55,000 bases of DNA from Chrysomallon squamiferum (GCA_012295275.1 CM022669.1:9344989-9399988); one strand, 5' to 3'; shown: positions 13,129 to 23,707, counted from the stretch's first letter. Numbers and translations are program-made. The notes: generated by a model not told the origin, from the letters alone.

Positions 13129-14029
13129 AATGAAAATATCTCTGATCTGGTAATCATCAGTTGGAATATCTTTCTTACTGCTGCCTGCTGAGAAATACTT
13201 GCCAGTTTTGCCAAGCCAAAAGAATTCCATGTCAACATAAAAAATAAAAAAAAAAAAAAAAAAAAAAAATTACCTGCCAACAAACAGGCTAAGTAAACTC
13301 TGCTTCTATCAATCAACCATTCTGTTAACTTTTCATACACTGAATGAAGGCTCAAGTACGTGTGACGTGGGCAACATAGCCAAATAAGACACTCCCAAGT
13401 CATTGTTAATTTTAATAGGGCTGAGTTAGAAAGTGAAAGACATACAATGAATATGTTAAAGACAATTTATTTAGGGAAGATATATGTTAAATAAGTAGAG
13501 AGAAGCATAGATACAGAACTGTTGACGAGATAAAACATGAGGAATGTTGACACAAGATAAAACATGAGGAATGTCGACAAGATAAAACATGAGGAATGTC
13601 GACAAGATAAAACATGAAGACTGTTGACACAAGATAAAACATGAGAAATCAAAATGAGAACTACTGGATGATGATTTAACATGAAGACAGTTGTAAAAAA
13701 AAGAAGATAATAATACTAATAATTATCAGCTGACTTCTGGCAGTGTAGTAAAAATGAGAATTTGAAAGCCTTCAAGGGACATTGAGATTATTAGCCTCTG
13801 AAGTGAGTCCACGGTCAGCTGATGAGGTTTCTCAATACAGTTGTTCTCCAGTTGACTTGATGATCAACTTCGCTGGGGCCTGACATTAAAATCTCATCAC
13901 TCTCACTTTCCTCTCCCTTCTTTGTTGAAGAGGTGACAAAAGGGAAAGATAATAGCTTTACCAGAAACTGGCAGTAATGCACTTGACCAGCACAGTGTTT
14001 AGTGTAGTGCTTGAAAGACACAGGGACAA

Positions 14030-14115
<86 letters not shown>

Positions 14116-15052
14116 AAAAACAGCAAAGAAGACAGATATTAATACAAATTTACAACCATTTTTTTATTAATGATTATTATTAGACTGACTGATCAGTGAT
14201 CCTATCAACATAAGCTGAGACATGGTTGCTATGGTAATAAGCTAGCTTACTACATCAGCTGAGGCAGAAACTTCCTAATTCGTGTGAATTCTACAATTTC
14301 ATTTTCTAAATGTGTGCCTGTCTATCTGCCTGTTATTTATGTAAGAAGAAAAGTAAATAAAAAAGCAACACAAATTTCTCAGGTGGATATATGAAACAGA
14401 AACCCATATCCAAAACTTGAAAAAAAATAAAAAAAAAAAAAAAAAAAAAAAAAAAATAAATAAATAAATAAATAAATAAAAAATAAATGAAATAAAAAAA
14501 ATAAATAAATAAATAAATAAATAAATGAAATAATAATAAAAAGAAAGATTAATAAAAAACTAATAATAATAAATAAATGAATAACAGAATGAAAGAAAAA
14601 ATAAATATTGAAAAACTAATAACAATAAAATGAAAAAATAAAACTGAAAAATAAAAGGAAATAAAGAAATAATAATAAATAATAGTAATTAGATTTTAAA
14701 AAAATTGAATAAATAAACCTGTCAGTATAATATTCTAATTAGGTCTCTTGGTTTCTCGTTTCAGGTTAACTGAATTACATTTATCCTAACACAATTCACA
14801 AACTGACTTCTCATTAGGATAAAGCTGCAGGCTATTGGAAGGGTTATTATATTTAAAAAGAAATAAGAGTGCAGGACTACATCAGCCAAGAGCTTGAAGA
14901 TATTTACTCAGATGGAAATCATGAAATTAATCTGTTATATTGTGTTCATAAATGTCTATTTTTAGAAAGCTATCTTCATAATGACCTGAAATAAGGATAT
15001 ATAAAAAAAGAATAGAAATGATTGAGAGAGTGAGTTAATGAGAGAAAGAAAG

Positions 15053-15120
<68 letters not shown>

Positions 15121-15886
15121 ACTGATTTGGTTTTTGCAAAAATATTACAACAATATATTGTTAAACGTAAATATTTCATCATCATCATCATCATCATCAT
15201 TATCATTATCATCATCATACTAATAATATTAGACTAATGTATGTTTTTCACATACAAGTGAGAGGACTGCAAGTTAAGTATGTTTGTTTTCTTTCACTTG
15301 GGTTTCTGACAGATGTGATGGACACGTCTGTCTGATTTTACCATTTCCTCTAAGAGAAACTCAGTCAACATCATCAGCCATCACATCTTTCAGTTAAACA
15401 TTTTAGACAACATCCCAGACAGTTATTGTTTCTGTAGACATAAAAAAAGGAAACTAATGGATTGGGTTTGGGTGTTGGTTTTTTTGAGGGGGGTTGGTGG
15501 GGGTGTTGACTATAGAGATTAATAAACTGTCTATGGTAATGAATTAGTTTTTTAATGTCTTCAGCAGTGTTTGGCATAGCTTCAGATACTGCAGAACACA
15601 ACAACATCAGGGTCAAAGATCACTGAGTGTTTTCCCACTCTCTGTGTTTTCTCCCATTCCAACTCAACAAACAAACATACACTTGTTAGCATCCAGGTCT
15701 GAGATCACTTACAGACGTGTTTGTTGTCATGGTGATAACACTTGCACAGTTTAGCGTTAATTGAGTTTATTGCTTATAGCTTTACACATTTTTTTTTTTT
15801 TTTTATAGTTTTGTAATTTTTTTGAAATCTCCGCTTTTAAAATGAATATTAAAACACGTATTATATTTATTTACATATCTTGTTTC

Positions 15887-15918
<32 letters not shown>

Positions 15919-16222
15919 GATTTCTGATTTATTACAATACATTCACTGTTGTTGATGAGCAAACTTGTACCACTCTAAAACCAAGTAATCAAAAAAAAAC
16001 AGGTAAAAATTCTGTTTTCTCACAAATATTCATGAAACTCAAATAACCAAGAAAACACAAGTAAGAGCCTGAAGACAATAAAATCATGGAGGCAGTGAGT
16101 GAGACCAGCATTTGAGATCTTTTTTATTTTCACAATACCACTCAGTTTAATGCAGCACAAACTAGCTTCAAGAAACCATTGTAATGAAACCATGCTCAAG
16201 AGGTCAGAACAGTAAATATCAC

Positions 16223-16292
<70 letters not shown>

Positions 16293-16484
16293 ACGATTTA
16301 TTACCTATACACACAGTTAGTGTGAGTAACTAATTAAATTATTATTTATTCATCATTTTCTATTATTATTTATTTACCTACACATTTTTTCAACAGAATA
16401 TGAGATAAAAAATTGATTGTAAATAACAAAAATAAAATTCCAAAACATACAACTAATATATAAATGTATAAATAAATAAACAAA

Positions 16485-16515
<31 letters not shown>

Positions 16516-17251
16516 ATATCTATTTTAGAAGAAAGTACACTTGTTTAGATTTAGGTTTTCTTTTTCCTGTGTATAGTAAATAAGGTGCAGAAGAGATATT
16601 TGTATTTATTTTTATTTTACATGTCTCTCTCTCCATGTGTGCCTATATGTGTGTATTTGTGTGTCTGTGAGTATACATTTTATGTATTAGCAGTCTCTGA
16701 GTCTGTGAGTATGTGTGTGAATGTTTCTACATGTCTAAATTTGTCTGTGTTTTGAGTTGTTTGTCAAATTTTTTTTTTTTTTTTGTTCTTTTATTCTCTC
16801 ACAACACTTTTGCAATGTCATGTTACCAAAAACCATTCATCATGTTTTTGTTTTGTTTTTTTATTCTTTTTTTAAACAGTAAATTTCTTAAAATAACATA
16901 TCTAATTTTATTCCCTTTATTTTTTTATGTTTTTTTCGTTGTTTTTTTTTTTTTTTTTTATTTTCCTTTCAACTTATTGAAAATGAAAATATCTTTCCAG
17001 TAACTATTATAAAGAGCACTGTAAATATTTAGAATGTTGAAAATGTTTTTCTCTTAGGAAACTAATTAAAATGTGTTGCTATGGAATCTGCCTCATGACA
17101 ACCGATGAACTGTGTTGGAGAATTCAAATATCACAAGCATAGCAGAAATACCAACTTTAATATATCTTTATTACTGCCTGAAAATATCCTCTGTGTTTAC
17201 TTTTTATTTACTTTTTTATTTTGCTATTTAAAAATGAAAAGAAATGATAGA

Positions 17252-17316
<65 letters not shown>

Positions 17317-18159
17317 GGAATGGACAAAAACTATAATAAAATATTAAAGCTTAAATCATTTAAGTTAAATAATGAAATAAAATAAAATAAATAAATAACT
17401 AAAAAAACAAAATGTTTTAAAAAAGAGCAAATAAGCTTAAATCTATTTTTGGCAATTGACATCAATTGGAACAATTAATATGACATTATCTTTAATCTAG
17501 AAAACAAAGTACTGCCCTAGGGTTGGGTGTGGATAATAGGGTTTTAATCAGAACACTGAAAGATAAAATATATAATGAGAACCCTTTGGCAATCATTTGA
17601 ACAGAAGACACTTGAGAAGACAAAAGAACAATGCATGGTTTAAACAACAAAAAATGTGTTGTTTTGTGTAAATATTGATGTGTTTGTTAGACAAAAGAAT
17701 GTGTTACTCCTGTTGTTGTTTGTGAACAGGGGGGTGAAAGGAGGGGGTGGAATAAGAGGATGGTGATAATGTCTGACACCACTAGGAAGATGAGAATAGC
17801 AGCTAAGAAACAAAACAAAATGTCACAAGAGAGAGACAAAGGTTAATCATTTAATTTTAATTATGAAAGAGAGAGAAAAAAAAAGAAAGAAGAGAAAAGA
17901 AAAGGAGAGAAAAGATAAAACTCAAATTTAAATAAGAGAAAGAAATAACTGACTTAAATAATGAAAGATAATAAATTAATAAAAATGTGTACTGGGGAGG
18001 TGTAAAAACTGATATATTTAAATGAATTTTAAACAAAATTAAACTAAAAAAAGAAGGGGTATAACTTGCGTGGTGGTGGTGGATATAATTTTAACATGAA
18101 TAATTCTAATTATAAATTATAAATGGTAATCCGATTCTGATCACTAGCAGTCCACACAA

Positions 18160-18190
<31 letters not shown>

Positions 18191-18620
18191 ATGTCAAACG
18201 ATTAAAATAAATAAAAACCTGCTTGACACTGACAAGTTAAAAAGGGTAACAAAGTAGTACACAGTAACACAAGCAGTTCTTTACACTTTTACATCAAATA
18301 ACACTTTTACACACACACAACACAAAGTGCTTTTACATCAAATATACTTTACACACAAACTCTTTTACATCAAATATACTTTACACACACACACTCTTTT
18401 ACATCAGCAGCCAATAGCAAATATAGTTTACAAACACACACAGACACTAGAGATATATCACAAGTCATAGACTATATGTTACAAAAGAAGATTCAGGAAA
18501 TATTTATAGGTAATAGTTTCGAAATTAAAGGAAATAAAACAATTCTTCTTGTGGACAGGTACCTTAAAAATTTTTAAATACATTTCATCATTTTGAGCTG
18601 GTTGTTTAAATCTTTGCTGC

Positions 18621-18651
<31 letters not shown>

Positions 18652-18864
18652 TTTTTTTCCCCTTTCTCTGTACACCTCAGTCAACACCCCAAAGACTACA
18701 CCTGTTACCTAATAATGTGACAAATTGTGTTTACCTTGGTGGGGCCCAGTCATGTTTTGTAGCATCCAGCAAAGTTCCAACGTACGTTTTTCCTCTCCAG
18801 GTAACATTGACTACCAAAACACCTGTAATAAATGAATTAGTATTAATAAATTAGTGTCAGAAAT

Positions 18865-18953
<89 letters not shown>

Positions 18954-19258
18954 CAAAATCAAAAGGAAACATTCTCTATTAATAATTGTTTGTCATTTTG
19001 ATATTCTCGAAATAAAAATAATAACTGATTGAAAAACATTAAGAATAATATCTGTTTAAAAATTATATAAATATATAAAATTTAAATAAAAAATAATCAT
19101 AGAAAAAAATGAAAAAAAACAAACAAAAACAGCTGTAATTATTATTTTAATTTCCTTTAATATCTTTGGTTTATGTTGTTAAAACCTTTTTACCCAGTCA
19201 TTTAACTACATTAACATTAAGAATAACATCTGTTTAAAAAAATAAAACACTAAATAAA

Positions 19259-19302
<44 letters not shown>

Positions 19303-21859
19303 ATATATACACATACATACGTGGCATATTAAACAGTATCAATAAAATTTGTTATAAAAGTCATAAATGTTGTTTTTGTTCTTTTTAAATAAATAAATAA
19401 AAAAATAATTCAACAAAAAAGATAAAAGATAAAAAGCAATATCAACTATAAATGTCAGATTAATGAGTTTAAAACATTAAAAAAAAAGTAAAATGGAGTG
19501 TTTAAAATTAAATTTAACAAATTCCAAAAATATTGTTCAGTTAGTTATATAAAACTTTAAAGAAATAATAAAAAAACTGATGATAATAATAATTTAAAAA
19601 ATATAAATAAATAAAATAAAGTAAAAAAAAAAAAAAAAACTCAAACAAGAACAATAATAATAAAAATATTATTATTACTACTACTAATACCATCATTATG
19701 ATCATCATCATTATTATTAATACCAGTAGTGTTATCCTAATTTACAATGAAATACAAATTTATTAGCTAATAATGTTTTCTACTTAACAGACAACTCATA
19801 AACCTCTCTGATACTATTCTGATAACAAAGGAACAAAAAGATGATCAGAAAATATGATGTAATAACAATGCATGAAAAAACACAGCAAAAGTAAAATCTT
19901 TATACCAAGTCCAGTCGCTGTTAATGGAAGATTTATCAAATGTCCAGCATCAGCAACATGAATTAGGTCAAATAAACAATCAAGGCAGACTGAGGTGCAC
20001 TTGTACGTTAATATTTTAAAAAATCATATTGAATTTATAAAAGCAATAGTAATAACAACAACAACAATAAAAATAATAATAATAATAATATTTAACTTTC
20101 TCCACTCACCATTTTCAGTTTCATGCCAGACTATTCCTTCCAGCATGACACTAGTGCCTGGTTCACAGGGCCCAAGGCATTCTGGGTCTGTTGCCGTGCC
20201 AACTGTTGATGTATCTACAGCAACATCATGACACTCTAACTGCATTGGAGATGATGCAGTTTCCACCTGAAATAAAAACAAAACAAAAATTATTTATTGT
20301 AATAGTTGTGACAGATGCCACGTAGTATATTATCAGTGTGTCCATATTTCTGTGGCTATACAATATGTATATATGCATGAATGCTTGCATCATGCGTGTA
20401 TGGATGTGTGTATGTATGTATGTATGTATGTATGTATATGTGCATATATGTATGTATGTATGTATGTATGTATATGTGCATATATGTATGTATGTATATC
20501 TGTAATGTGTCTGTGTGTAAGTGTGTGTGTGTACACGTGTCACAAAACACTGATGAGTTTTAAGAAAGTAAACACTTAACTTACATAAATAAAAACAAAG
20601 TTTCAATAAGTAACGAATGTCAGTTTCAAAATAATAGACTGTATTTTGGCTGTTTTGTTGTTAATGAAAATGAAAAGAATCCATGAAAAAACAAATTCAG
20701 TCTAAAAAAAAACGCTGAAAGTTTAGAATTTTCAAATTTATGTCAAATGTCAGGAGTTTTAAAGAATTACTGATCCACTTTGAAAAAACAAAAATAAAAA
20801 TGTAAAAAAAAAAAAAAGTTTTCAATCCATGATCCTAACTGTAGTAAATTAATTTTTAAATGTTGGAAAATCTGAAGCAACGAAGATAAAATAAGATGAA
20901 TTGAAAAGACAGTGAAAATTGTCAAAAAAAAATCCTTAATTTCTTTTACATAAAAATAAAAATAAAATATTACTTTTAATATCTGATGTCACTAGAAAGA
21001 CATGAACTCACTGTCTACAAGTAAGTGTTAACATCACACATATATCAATTCACTGTCAATGGTTTTTCTATTTATACGCTTCAGTGAACACGAACACAAT
21101 GGGCTTATTAGGATAAGTATAGTTTGTCAAACATCCCTCTTATTTCACACATGACTGCGCGCATTGATGGCAGATCAACCGTAACCACATGGGAAAACTA
21201 AATCGTGTGGTGTGAGTTTAATTGACAACAAATCACAGATGAATACAATACACATCTGACAGGCGGTTTTTTTTTCTAACTTCTCCGAGTAAAGAGTCAG
21301 TCAATCAATTAGCCAGTGGGAAGCTTTGTTACAAAATATAATATTTTAGTTTTTTTTTTCTTTTTTGTCCCTCTTCTTTGTTTTATCATGTTTTTAGCTT
21401 TTTAATTTTAGTTTTATTTAAAAACTCTATATATAATATTGTTATATTTTTAGTTTCAATTCAAGAAAGAGTTTACAGTTAATTATAAGAAATATTTATT
21501 CATAAACCCCCCCACCTCCTGCTGCACAGACAGATATAGACACACATACAAACGTTCACAAGTTAATGTGTAACTGTGTATGTGTGTCTCTCTCTCGGTT
21601 TGTGTGTTTTTTGTAAGTGCCACTGTGATTACACATTCACCTATACTTAGCTCAGAATTTCGTTTTAGTTTATTAATCGCAGTATTAAGAGAAGATTATA
21701 AAAGTATTTTGAAACCTAATTCTGTACCAAGCAAGCAAGCACACCAATCAATACTATTTACAACGTCCCAGATTTTTTGTTTCCGTTGTATTTATTTTAT
21801 ACGAGTTTTAAACAGAGACCAAAATATAAAAGAAAAGAAACCATTGCCGCAAGTAGCTA

Positions 21860-21898
<39 letters not shown>

Positions 21899-22528
21899 AT
21901 TTACAATTTTTTTGTTTTTAAATTTACAAACCTTTTCTAATTTGATTTTTTTCACCGGCAGGCCAATCCCGTCTTCCACTTTGGCGTTGAACTCGTAGGG
22001 GTCTGGGACGGGCTGTTCCCGCTTTATCTGGACCGTGTCCGCCACTTTGGGCTCCATGGAAACCTGACTGAAAAGTACATCCAGCCCATTGCTGACGCTG
22101 CTGGCCGATGTGGATGCCGACGAACAACTTGTCCCACCACCGCCGCCATTCGCCAAACTCTCCATCTTAACTTTGTCCTTTGCTGCTTTCTCCTTTTTAT
22201 GTGTCACCTTCACCTTGGGTGACTTGTCTTTGTCTATTTGGGGGGACTGTTTCACACTTTTATCCATTTGTGTCGTGGCCCCTGCTCCGTTAGAAGCACA
22301 ACTTTGCACACTGCTGTTACCGCAGCCGCTGCCGCCGCCGTTGTTGTTGCTGTTGCTAGCGGAATCGGTTACTGACGCTGTCGTGGCCGACTTCGTCCCT
22401 TCTTTTTCCGACTTGGCGTTGTTGTCCTGCGATTTACTTCCATGGTCGTTTTTCTGGTTTATTCCTTTCCTTTTAATCTTCATTTTTAACCCTCTGTCAA
22501 CGGTAGAAGTGTGTTCAATAGAATTCAT
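3898..22528 (-). CDS. ZNF608/609: ZNF608/ZNF609 (scribbler/brakeless) family zinc-finger protein, joined over four visible exons
   Basis: Joined coding parts are 22528-21932, 20266-20110, 18822-18735 and 7577-3898, 1506 residues once one extra base near 6864 is discounted. Seen: a Lys/Ser-rich N-terminus; a conserved block ([12 protein letters not shown], about 228-239; VVNVTW and KHDWAPPR, about 255-281); one C-x4-C-x12-H-x4-H finger at about 398-421; then a long disordered tail with family motifs [13 protein letters not shown] (662), [15 protein letters not shown] (698), [10 protein letters not shown] (860), YRQQYEK (1029) and HTHHHTH near 1472. Known of the family: nuclear transcriptional regulators. 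Mouse Zfp609 works with NIPBL/cohesin and Integrator in neural progenitors, and fly Brakeless is a corepressor. Vertebrates have two paralogues; I cannot assign 608 or 609, and a pre-duplication single gene is expected. Both termini are uncertain (see separate entries). Family assignment is firm; the exact gene model is less so. Confidence 0.9.
3936..3941 (-). other. Perfect 5' splice donor near the C-terminus (GAG|GTGAGT)
   Basis: Minus strand reads MYG codons then GAG|GTGAGT, an exact match to the metazoan donor consensus. The last exonic base would be 3942 (phase 1). It falls just after the conserved His-rich motif, where vertebrate homologues continue for several tens of residues. If used, the last 14 residues ([14 protein letters not shown]) are intron read-through and the real C-terminal exon lies below 3936, possibly outside the window. 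I could not find it in 1-3935. Confidence 0.65.
4225..4266 (-). repeat. Coding hexanucleotide repeat giving (Val-Pro)7
   Basis: Seven near-identical hexamers of GTYCCG type (plus strand CGGRAC) encode [14 protein letters not shown] at residues about 1385-1398. Synonymous third-base variation between units suggests that the peptide is maintained, or that the array is old and diverging. Length polymorphism between individuals is likely. Confidence 0.85.
4483..4506 (-). repeat. Coding poly-alanine run
   Basis: Eight consecutive Ala codons with mixed GCN usage (residues about 1305-1312) between AAGSP and [10 protein letters not shown]. Mixed codons mean it is less slippage-prone than the pure GCT tract at 6866-6889. 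Confidence 0.85.
4903..4920 (-). repeat. Coding poly-glutamine run (CAG)6
   Basis: Six CAG codons (residues about 1167-1172) within a Lys/Gln/Glu-rich segment predicted by eye to be helical (EKQQ...[18 protein letters not shown]). Confidence 0.8.
6863..6889 (-). repeat. In-frame GCT(8) alanine repeat with adjoining +1 frame break
   Basis: Eight GCT codons (residues about 511-518; CAG/CTG-type trinucleotide tract) run into TTTCTGCTTCTGGG. Reading on gives FCFWVRHNT and a stop. Dropping one T of the TTT gives [12 protein letters not shown] and then stays open for nearly a thousand codons that contain family motifs. The break is therefore one extra base, most simply a homopolymer/repeat sequencing error. 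A 46-nt intron (6894-6849) would also restore frame but has a poor donor and is very short. Confidence 0.85.
7157..7228 (-). other. Single C2H2 zinc finger (C-x4-C-x12-H-x4-H)
   Basis: Encodes residues about 398-421. Cys pair CPEPKC, then the characteristic [13 protein letters not shown] stretch, then HQTHAH. This finger with its [11 protein letters not shown] core is the diagnostic motif of ZNF608/ZNF609/scribbler. It is usually the only zinc finger in the protein, so sequence-specific DNA binding by it alone is doubtful. Confidence 0.93.
8611..8658. repeat. (TG)n microsatellite
   Basis: 24 TG units; another (GT)n of about 12 units lies at about 8388-8415. Confidence 0.95.
10234..10264. repeat. 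(CA)n microsatellite
   Basis: Pure CA tract at the end of a longer CA-rich stretch from about 10170. Similar CA-rich DNA recurs at 12102-12140. Confidence 0.9.
13056..13126. repeat. Two long T homopolymers
   Basis: T-runs of about 22 and 32 separated by ACTCTCTCACTTTTTCC; an A-run lies at about 13246-13269. Confidence 0.9.
13521..13649. repeat. Minisatellite, five units of 25-27 bp
   Basis: Five head-to-tail copies of GTYGACacAAGATAAAACAT followed by GARGAAT, differing by a 2-bp indel (presence of AC) and a few substitutions. It is intronic with no coding potential. Two units are almost identical, which implies recent turnover. Confidence 0.92.
14029..14112. repeat. (GA)n microsatellite
   Basis: About 40 GA units with one C interruption at about 14041. 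Confidence 0.95.
14188..14249. promoter_or_regulatory. Palindrome/X-box-like cluster in intron
   Basis: Within 62 bp: perfect palindrome ACTGATCAGT (14188-14197), GTTGCTATGGTAAT (14225-14238; one base off the RFX X-box consensus in reverse orientation), and perfect palindrome TAAGCTAGCTTA (14238-14249). The surrounding 100 bp is non-repetitive, unlike most of the intron. Regulatory function is inference. Confidence 0.4.
14421..14525. repeat. A-run and (AAAT)n tract
   Basis: A homopolymer, then repeated AAAT units with minor interruptions. AT-rich simple sequence continues to about 14710. Confidence 0.9.
15058..15117. repeat. (GA)n microsatellite
   Basis: About 30 GA units, followed by (ATC)n at about 15177-15200. 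Confidence 0.95.
16226..16289. repeat. (GA)n microsatellite
   Basis: About 32 uninterrupted GA units; (AAAT)n follows at about 16465-16517. Confidence 0.95.
17252..17314. repeat. Compound (GT)n(GA)n microsatellite
   Basis: About 16 GT units switch directly into about 15 GA units. The same junction type recurs at 26404 and 29421 with unrelated flanks. Confidence 0.95.
18286..18405. repeat. Minisatellite, about four units of 32-45 bp
   Basis: Units begin CTTTTACATCAAATA and continue with an ACTTT(T)ACACAC-type segment of variable length; the last copy is truncated. It lies about 330 bp downstream of exon C, inside the intron. Confidence 0.85.
18735..18822 (-). CDS. ZNF608/609: Exon C of the ZNF608/609 homologue (88 nt)
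   Basis: A short exon between acceptor TTATTACAG|GTGTTT (start 18822) and donor CCAAG|GTAAAC (end 18735). It has two bases, 28 full codons, then two bases, which matches exon B (one base over) and exon D (one base to complete Arg). It encodes [15 protein letters not shown] then [13 protein letters not shown]. The family's conserved Trp/Tyr-rich stretch lies just ahead of the zinc-finger region. It is too short to appear as a conventional open frame and was found by matching splice phases and family motifs. Confidence 0.93.
18867..18951. repeat. (GA)n microsatellite next to exon C
   Basis: About 42 uninterrupted GA units. On the transcribed strand this is a (TC)n polypyrimidine tract ending about 45 nt before the exon C acceptor, so repeat length could affect splicing. 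Confidence 0.95.
19261..19301. repeat. (GT)n microsatellite
   Basis: About 20 uninterrupted GT units. Confidence 0.95.
20110..20266 (-). CDS. ZNF608/609: Exon B of the ZNF608/609 homologue (157 nt)
   Basis: Bounded by acceptor ATTTCAG|GTGGAA (exon start 20266) and consensus donor AAATG|GTGAGT (exon end 20110). It enters in phase 0 from exon A and leaves after one base, which completes a Gly codon with exon C. It encodes residues about 200-252, including the block [12 protein letters not shown]...[11 protein letters not shown], one of the most recognisable segments of ZNF608/609 proteins. Splice sites, phase and conservation all agree, so this exon is secure. Confidence 0.93.
20402..20500. 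repeat. (TATG)n array with TGCA interruptions
   Basis: Two blocks of TATG units, each followed by a TATGTGCATATATG-like interruption, indicating a higher-order duplication of about 50 bp. Confidence 0.9.
21060..21330. promoter_or_regulatory. Non-repetitive intronic island, possible regulatory element
   Basis: About 270 bp of ordinary-complexity sequence in an otherwise simple-repeat intron. It holds TGCGCGCATTGATGG, GTAACCACAT, CAATTAG and TTAATTG homeodomain-type cores. There is no open frame. The call rests on contrast with its surroundings only. Confidence 0.3.
21858..21901. repeat. (AAAT)n microsatellite
   Basis: About 11 AAAT units ending about 30 bp from the exon A donor. Confidence 0.95.
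21932..22528 (-). CDS. ZNF608/609: Exon A of the ZNF608/609 homologue (199 codons)
   Basis: Opens at an ATG (22528-22526) with A at -3 and an in-frame TGA three codons upstream. It stays open to a donor AAAAG|GTTTGT (exon end 21932) and ends in phase 0. The product is hydrophilic, Lys/Ser/Asn-rich and low complexity, with a Gly/Asn-rich stretch, then the conserved tail PVKKIKLEK before the splice. There are no membrane segments. An alternative is that the exon is internal and begins at 22493 after a TTGACAG acceptor, so that [10 protein letters not shown] is its true first block. That would make the first 11-12 residues an artefact and require an upstream exon. The base composition is clearly more GC-rich than the flanks, which supports coding. 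Confidence 0.85.
22494..22500 (-). other. Candidate alternative 3' splice site inside exon A (TTGACAG|AGGG)
   Basis: On the minus strand a modest pyrimidine stretch leads to TTGACAG, followed by AGG GTT in a phase that keeps the reading frame (last base of a split codon, then [10 protein letters not shown]). Homologues normally carry an acidic N-terminal block before the Lys-rich part, and no such block precedes this exon here. The site would explain this if an upstream exon is spliced in. It competes with simple initiation at 22528. Transcript data are needed to decide. Confidence 0.4.
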
Positions 22529-23148
22529 TTTTTCTCACACATACAGAGGGGAGGTGAACACGCACATACGCACAACAATATAGTATTGTCATCCCCCAGC
22601 TTGACAAGCCAGAGCCTGGGAATATTACTATTGGTGGGCATTCAAAAGGTTTTCAAAGAATATCATTTATTTCCTTTAAGAAGTGTAGATGTGATTTTTT
22701 CAATTCGAAAAAAAAAAAAATTATATATAATAATAAAATAAAACACCAGTGTCCTCAACAAAGAGATAGTGATTTTTCAACACACTTGTATTTCTAAGGT
22801 AAGTTGTTGGAAAACAAACGATCACAAAAAAAGGAAAAACCCTGGAGAACCCAGCTACAGAGGGTTATGTAGTAGATCCAGCTACTGAGGGTAGTAAATC
22901 CAGGTCATTTTTCTGAAATGTACGAAAGAATGTTAAACAGAGTAGCTCATTTCTGCTCGTGATAATGTACTTAGCACGAACTACAACAATGTTTATATGA
23001 AATGCAACACTGTGAAACAGAACAATGGTATATGAAATTTACATACGAAAATAAGAAATTCTCTTTTATTTTTTTTTTTTTTTCAAATTTACTTCCCTCT
23101 TTCCTTTTCTATCTGTTTTTCCTTTTTCTTCCTTTTTTTTTTTTGTTG

Positions 23149-23193
<45 letters not shown>

Positions 23194-23641
23194 ATTATTA
23201 TAAAATAGAAATGTAAAGCGGTATTTCGAAGTGTTCTGACAACTGTTATAAACAACTTTATCTTATCTAGTTTTATTTATCGCATCTTTATAGGTTTATT
23301 GTAACTGTTAGAATAATGTAGATAAAACCAACAGATATTTAGAATCTAACAACATTTAATAAATATATATTAGTTATGAGTTGTGTATATGTATGTATGT
23401 ATGTTTGTCTGATTAGATCAGGCCCATATAATCACTATATATATATATATATATATGCGCCAGTATATTTTTATTCACCTGTGTATGTATGTTTATCCAA
23501 CTGTCATTTGTAAATGTATTTTGAATATGTATATTTAAGTTAATTGTTGAAATAAAAAGCCCAATATTGTATGATTTGACAAATATTCATACATTGTTTA
23601 TTGATTATATGTTATCTATGTATCTAGAGTACTGAATGTTG

Positions 23642-23644
<3 letters not shown>

Positions 23645-23707
<63 letters not shown>
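23645..23707. repeat. (GA)n microsatellite
   Basis: About 31 uninterrupted GA units. Confidence 0.95.

Larger units (their letters stand above)
7578..18734 (-). other. ZNF608/609: Intron between exons C and D (11.2 kb)
   Basis: Begins GTAAAC at 18734 and ends TTTTTCAG at 7578. It holds many microsatellites: (TG)n 8611-8658, (CA)n 10234-10264, T-runs 13056-13126, (GA)n 14029-14112, 15058-15117 and 16226-16289, (AAAT)n 14455-14525 and 16465-16517, and compound (GT)n(GA)n 17252-17314. It also holds two minisatellites and an ordinary-complexity patch at 14.19-14.30 kb, listed separately. I found no additional exon. Confidence 0.85.
18823..20109 (-). other. ZNF608/609: Intron between exons B and C (1.3 kb)
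   Basis: Donor GTGAGT at 20109, acceptor TTACAG at 18823. Contents are an 85-bp (GA)n tract directly upstream of exon C, (GT)n at 19261-19301, and AT-rich simple sequence. No further exon seen. Confidence 0.9.
20267..21931 (-). other. ZNF608/609: Intron between exons A and B (1.7 kb)
   Basis: Donor GTTTGT at 21931 and acceptor TTTCAG at 20267. Contains a (TATG)n array at about 20402-20500, a non-repetitive patch at about 21060-21330 and an (AAAT)n tract at 21858-21901 abutting exon A. Confidence 0.9.

Noticed and set aside
15721-15738. Third X-box (GTTGTCATGGTGATAAC)
   Set aside because: Two deviations from the RFX consensus arms, too weak to report beside the exact site at 26946.
22089-22583. 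164-codon plus-strand open frame
   Set aside because: Antisense shadow of exon A with Leu-rich low complexity.
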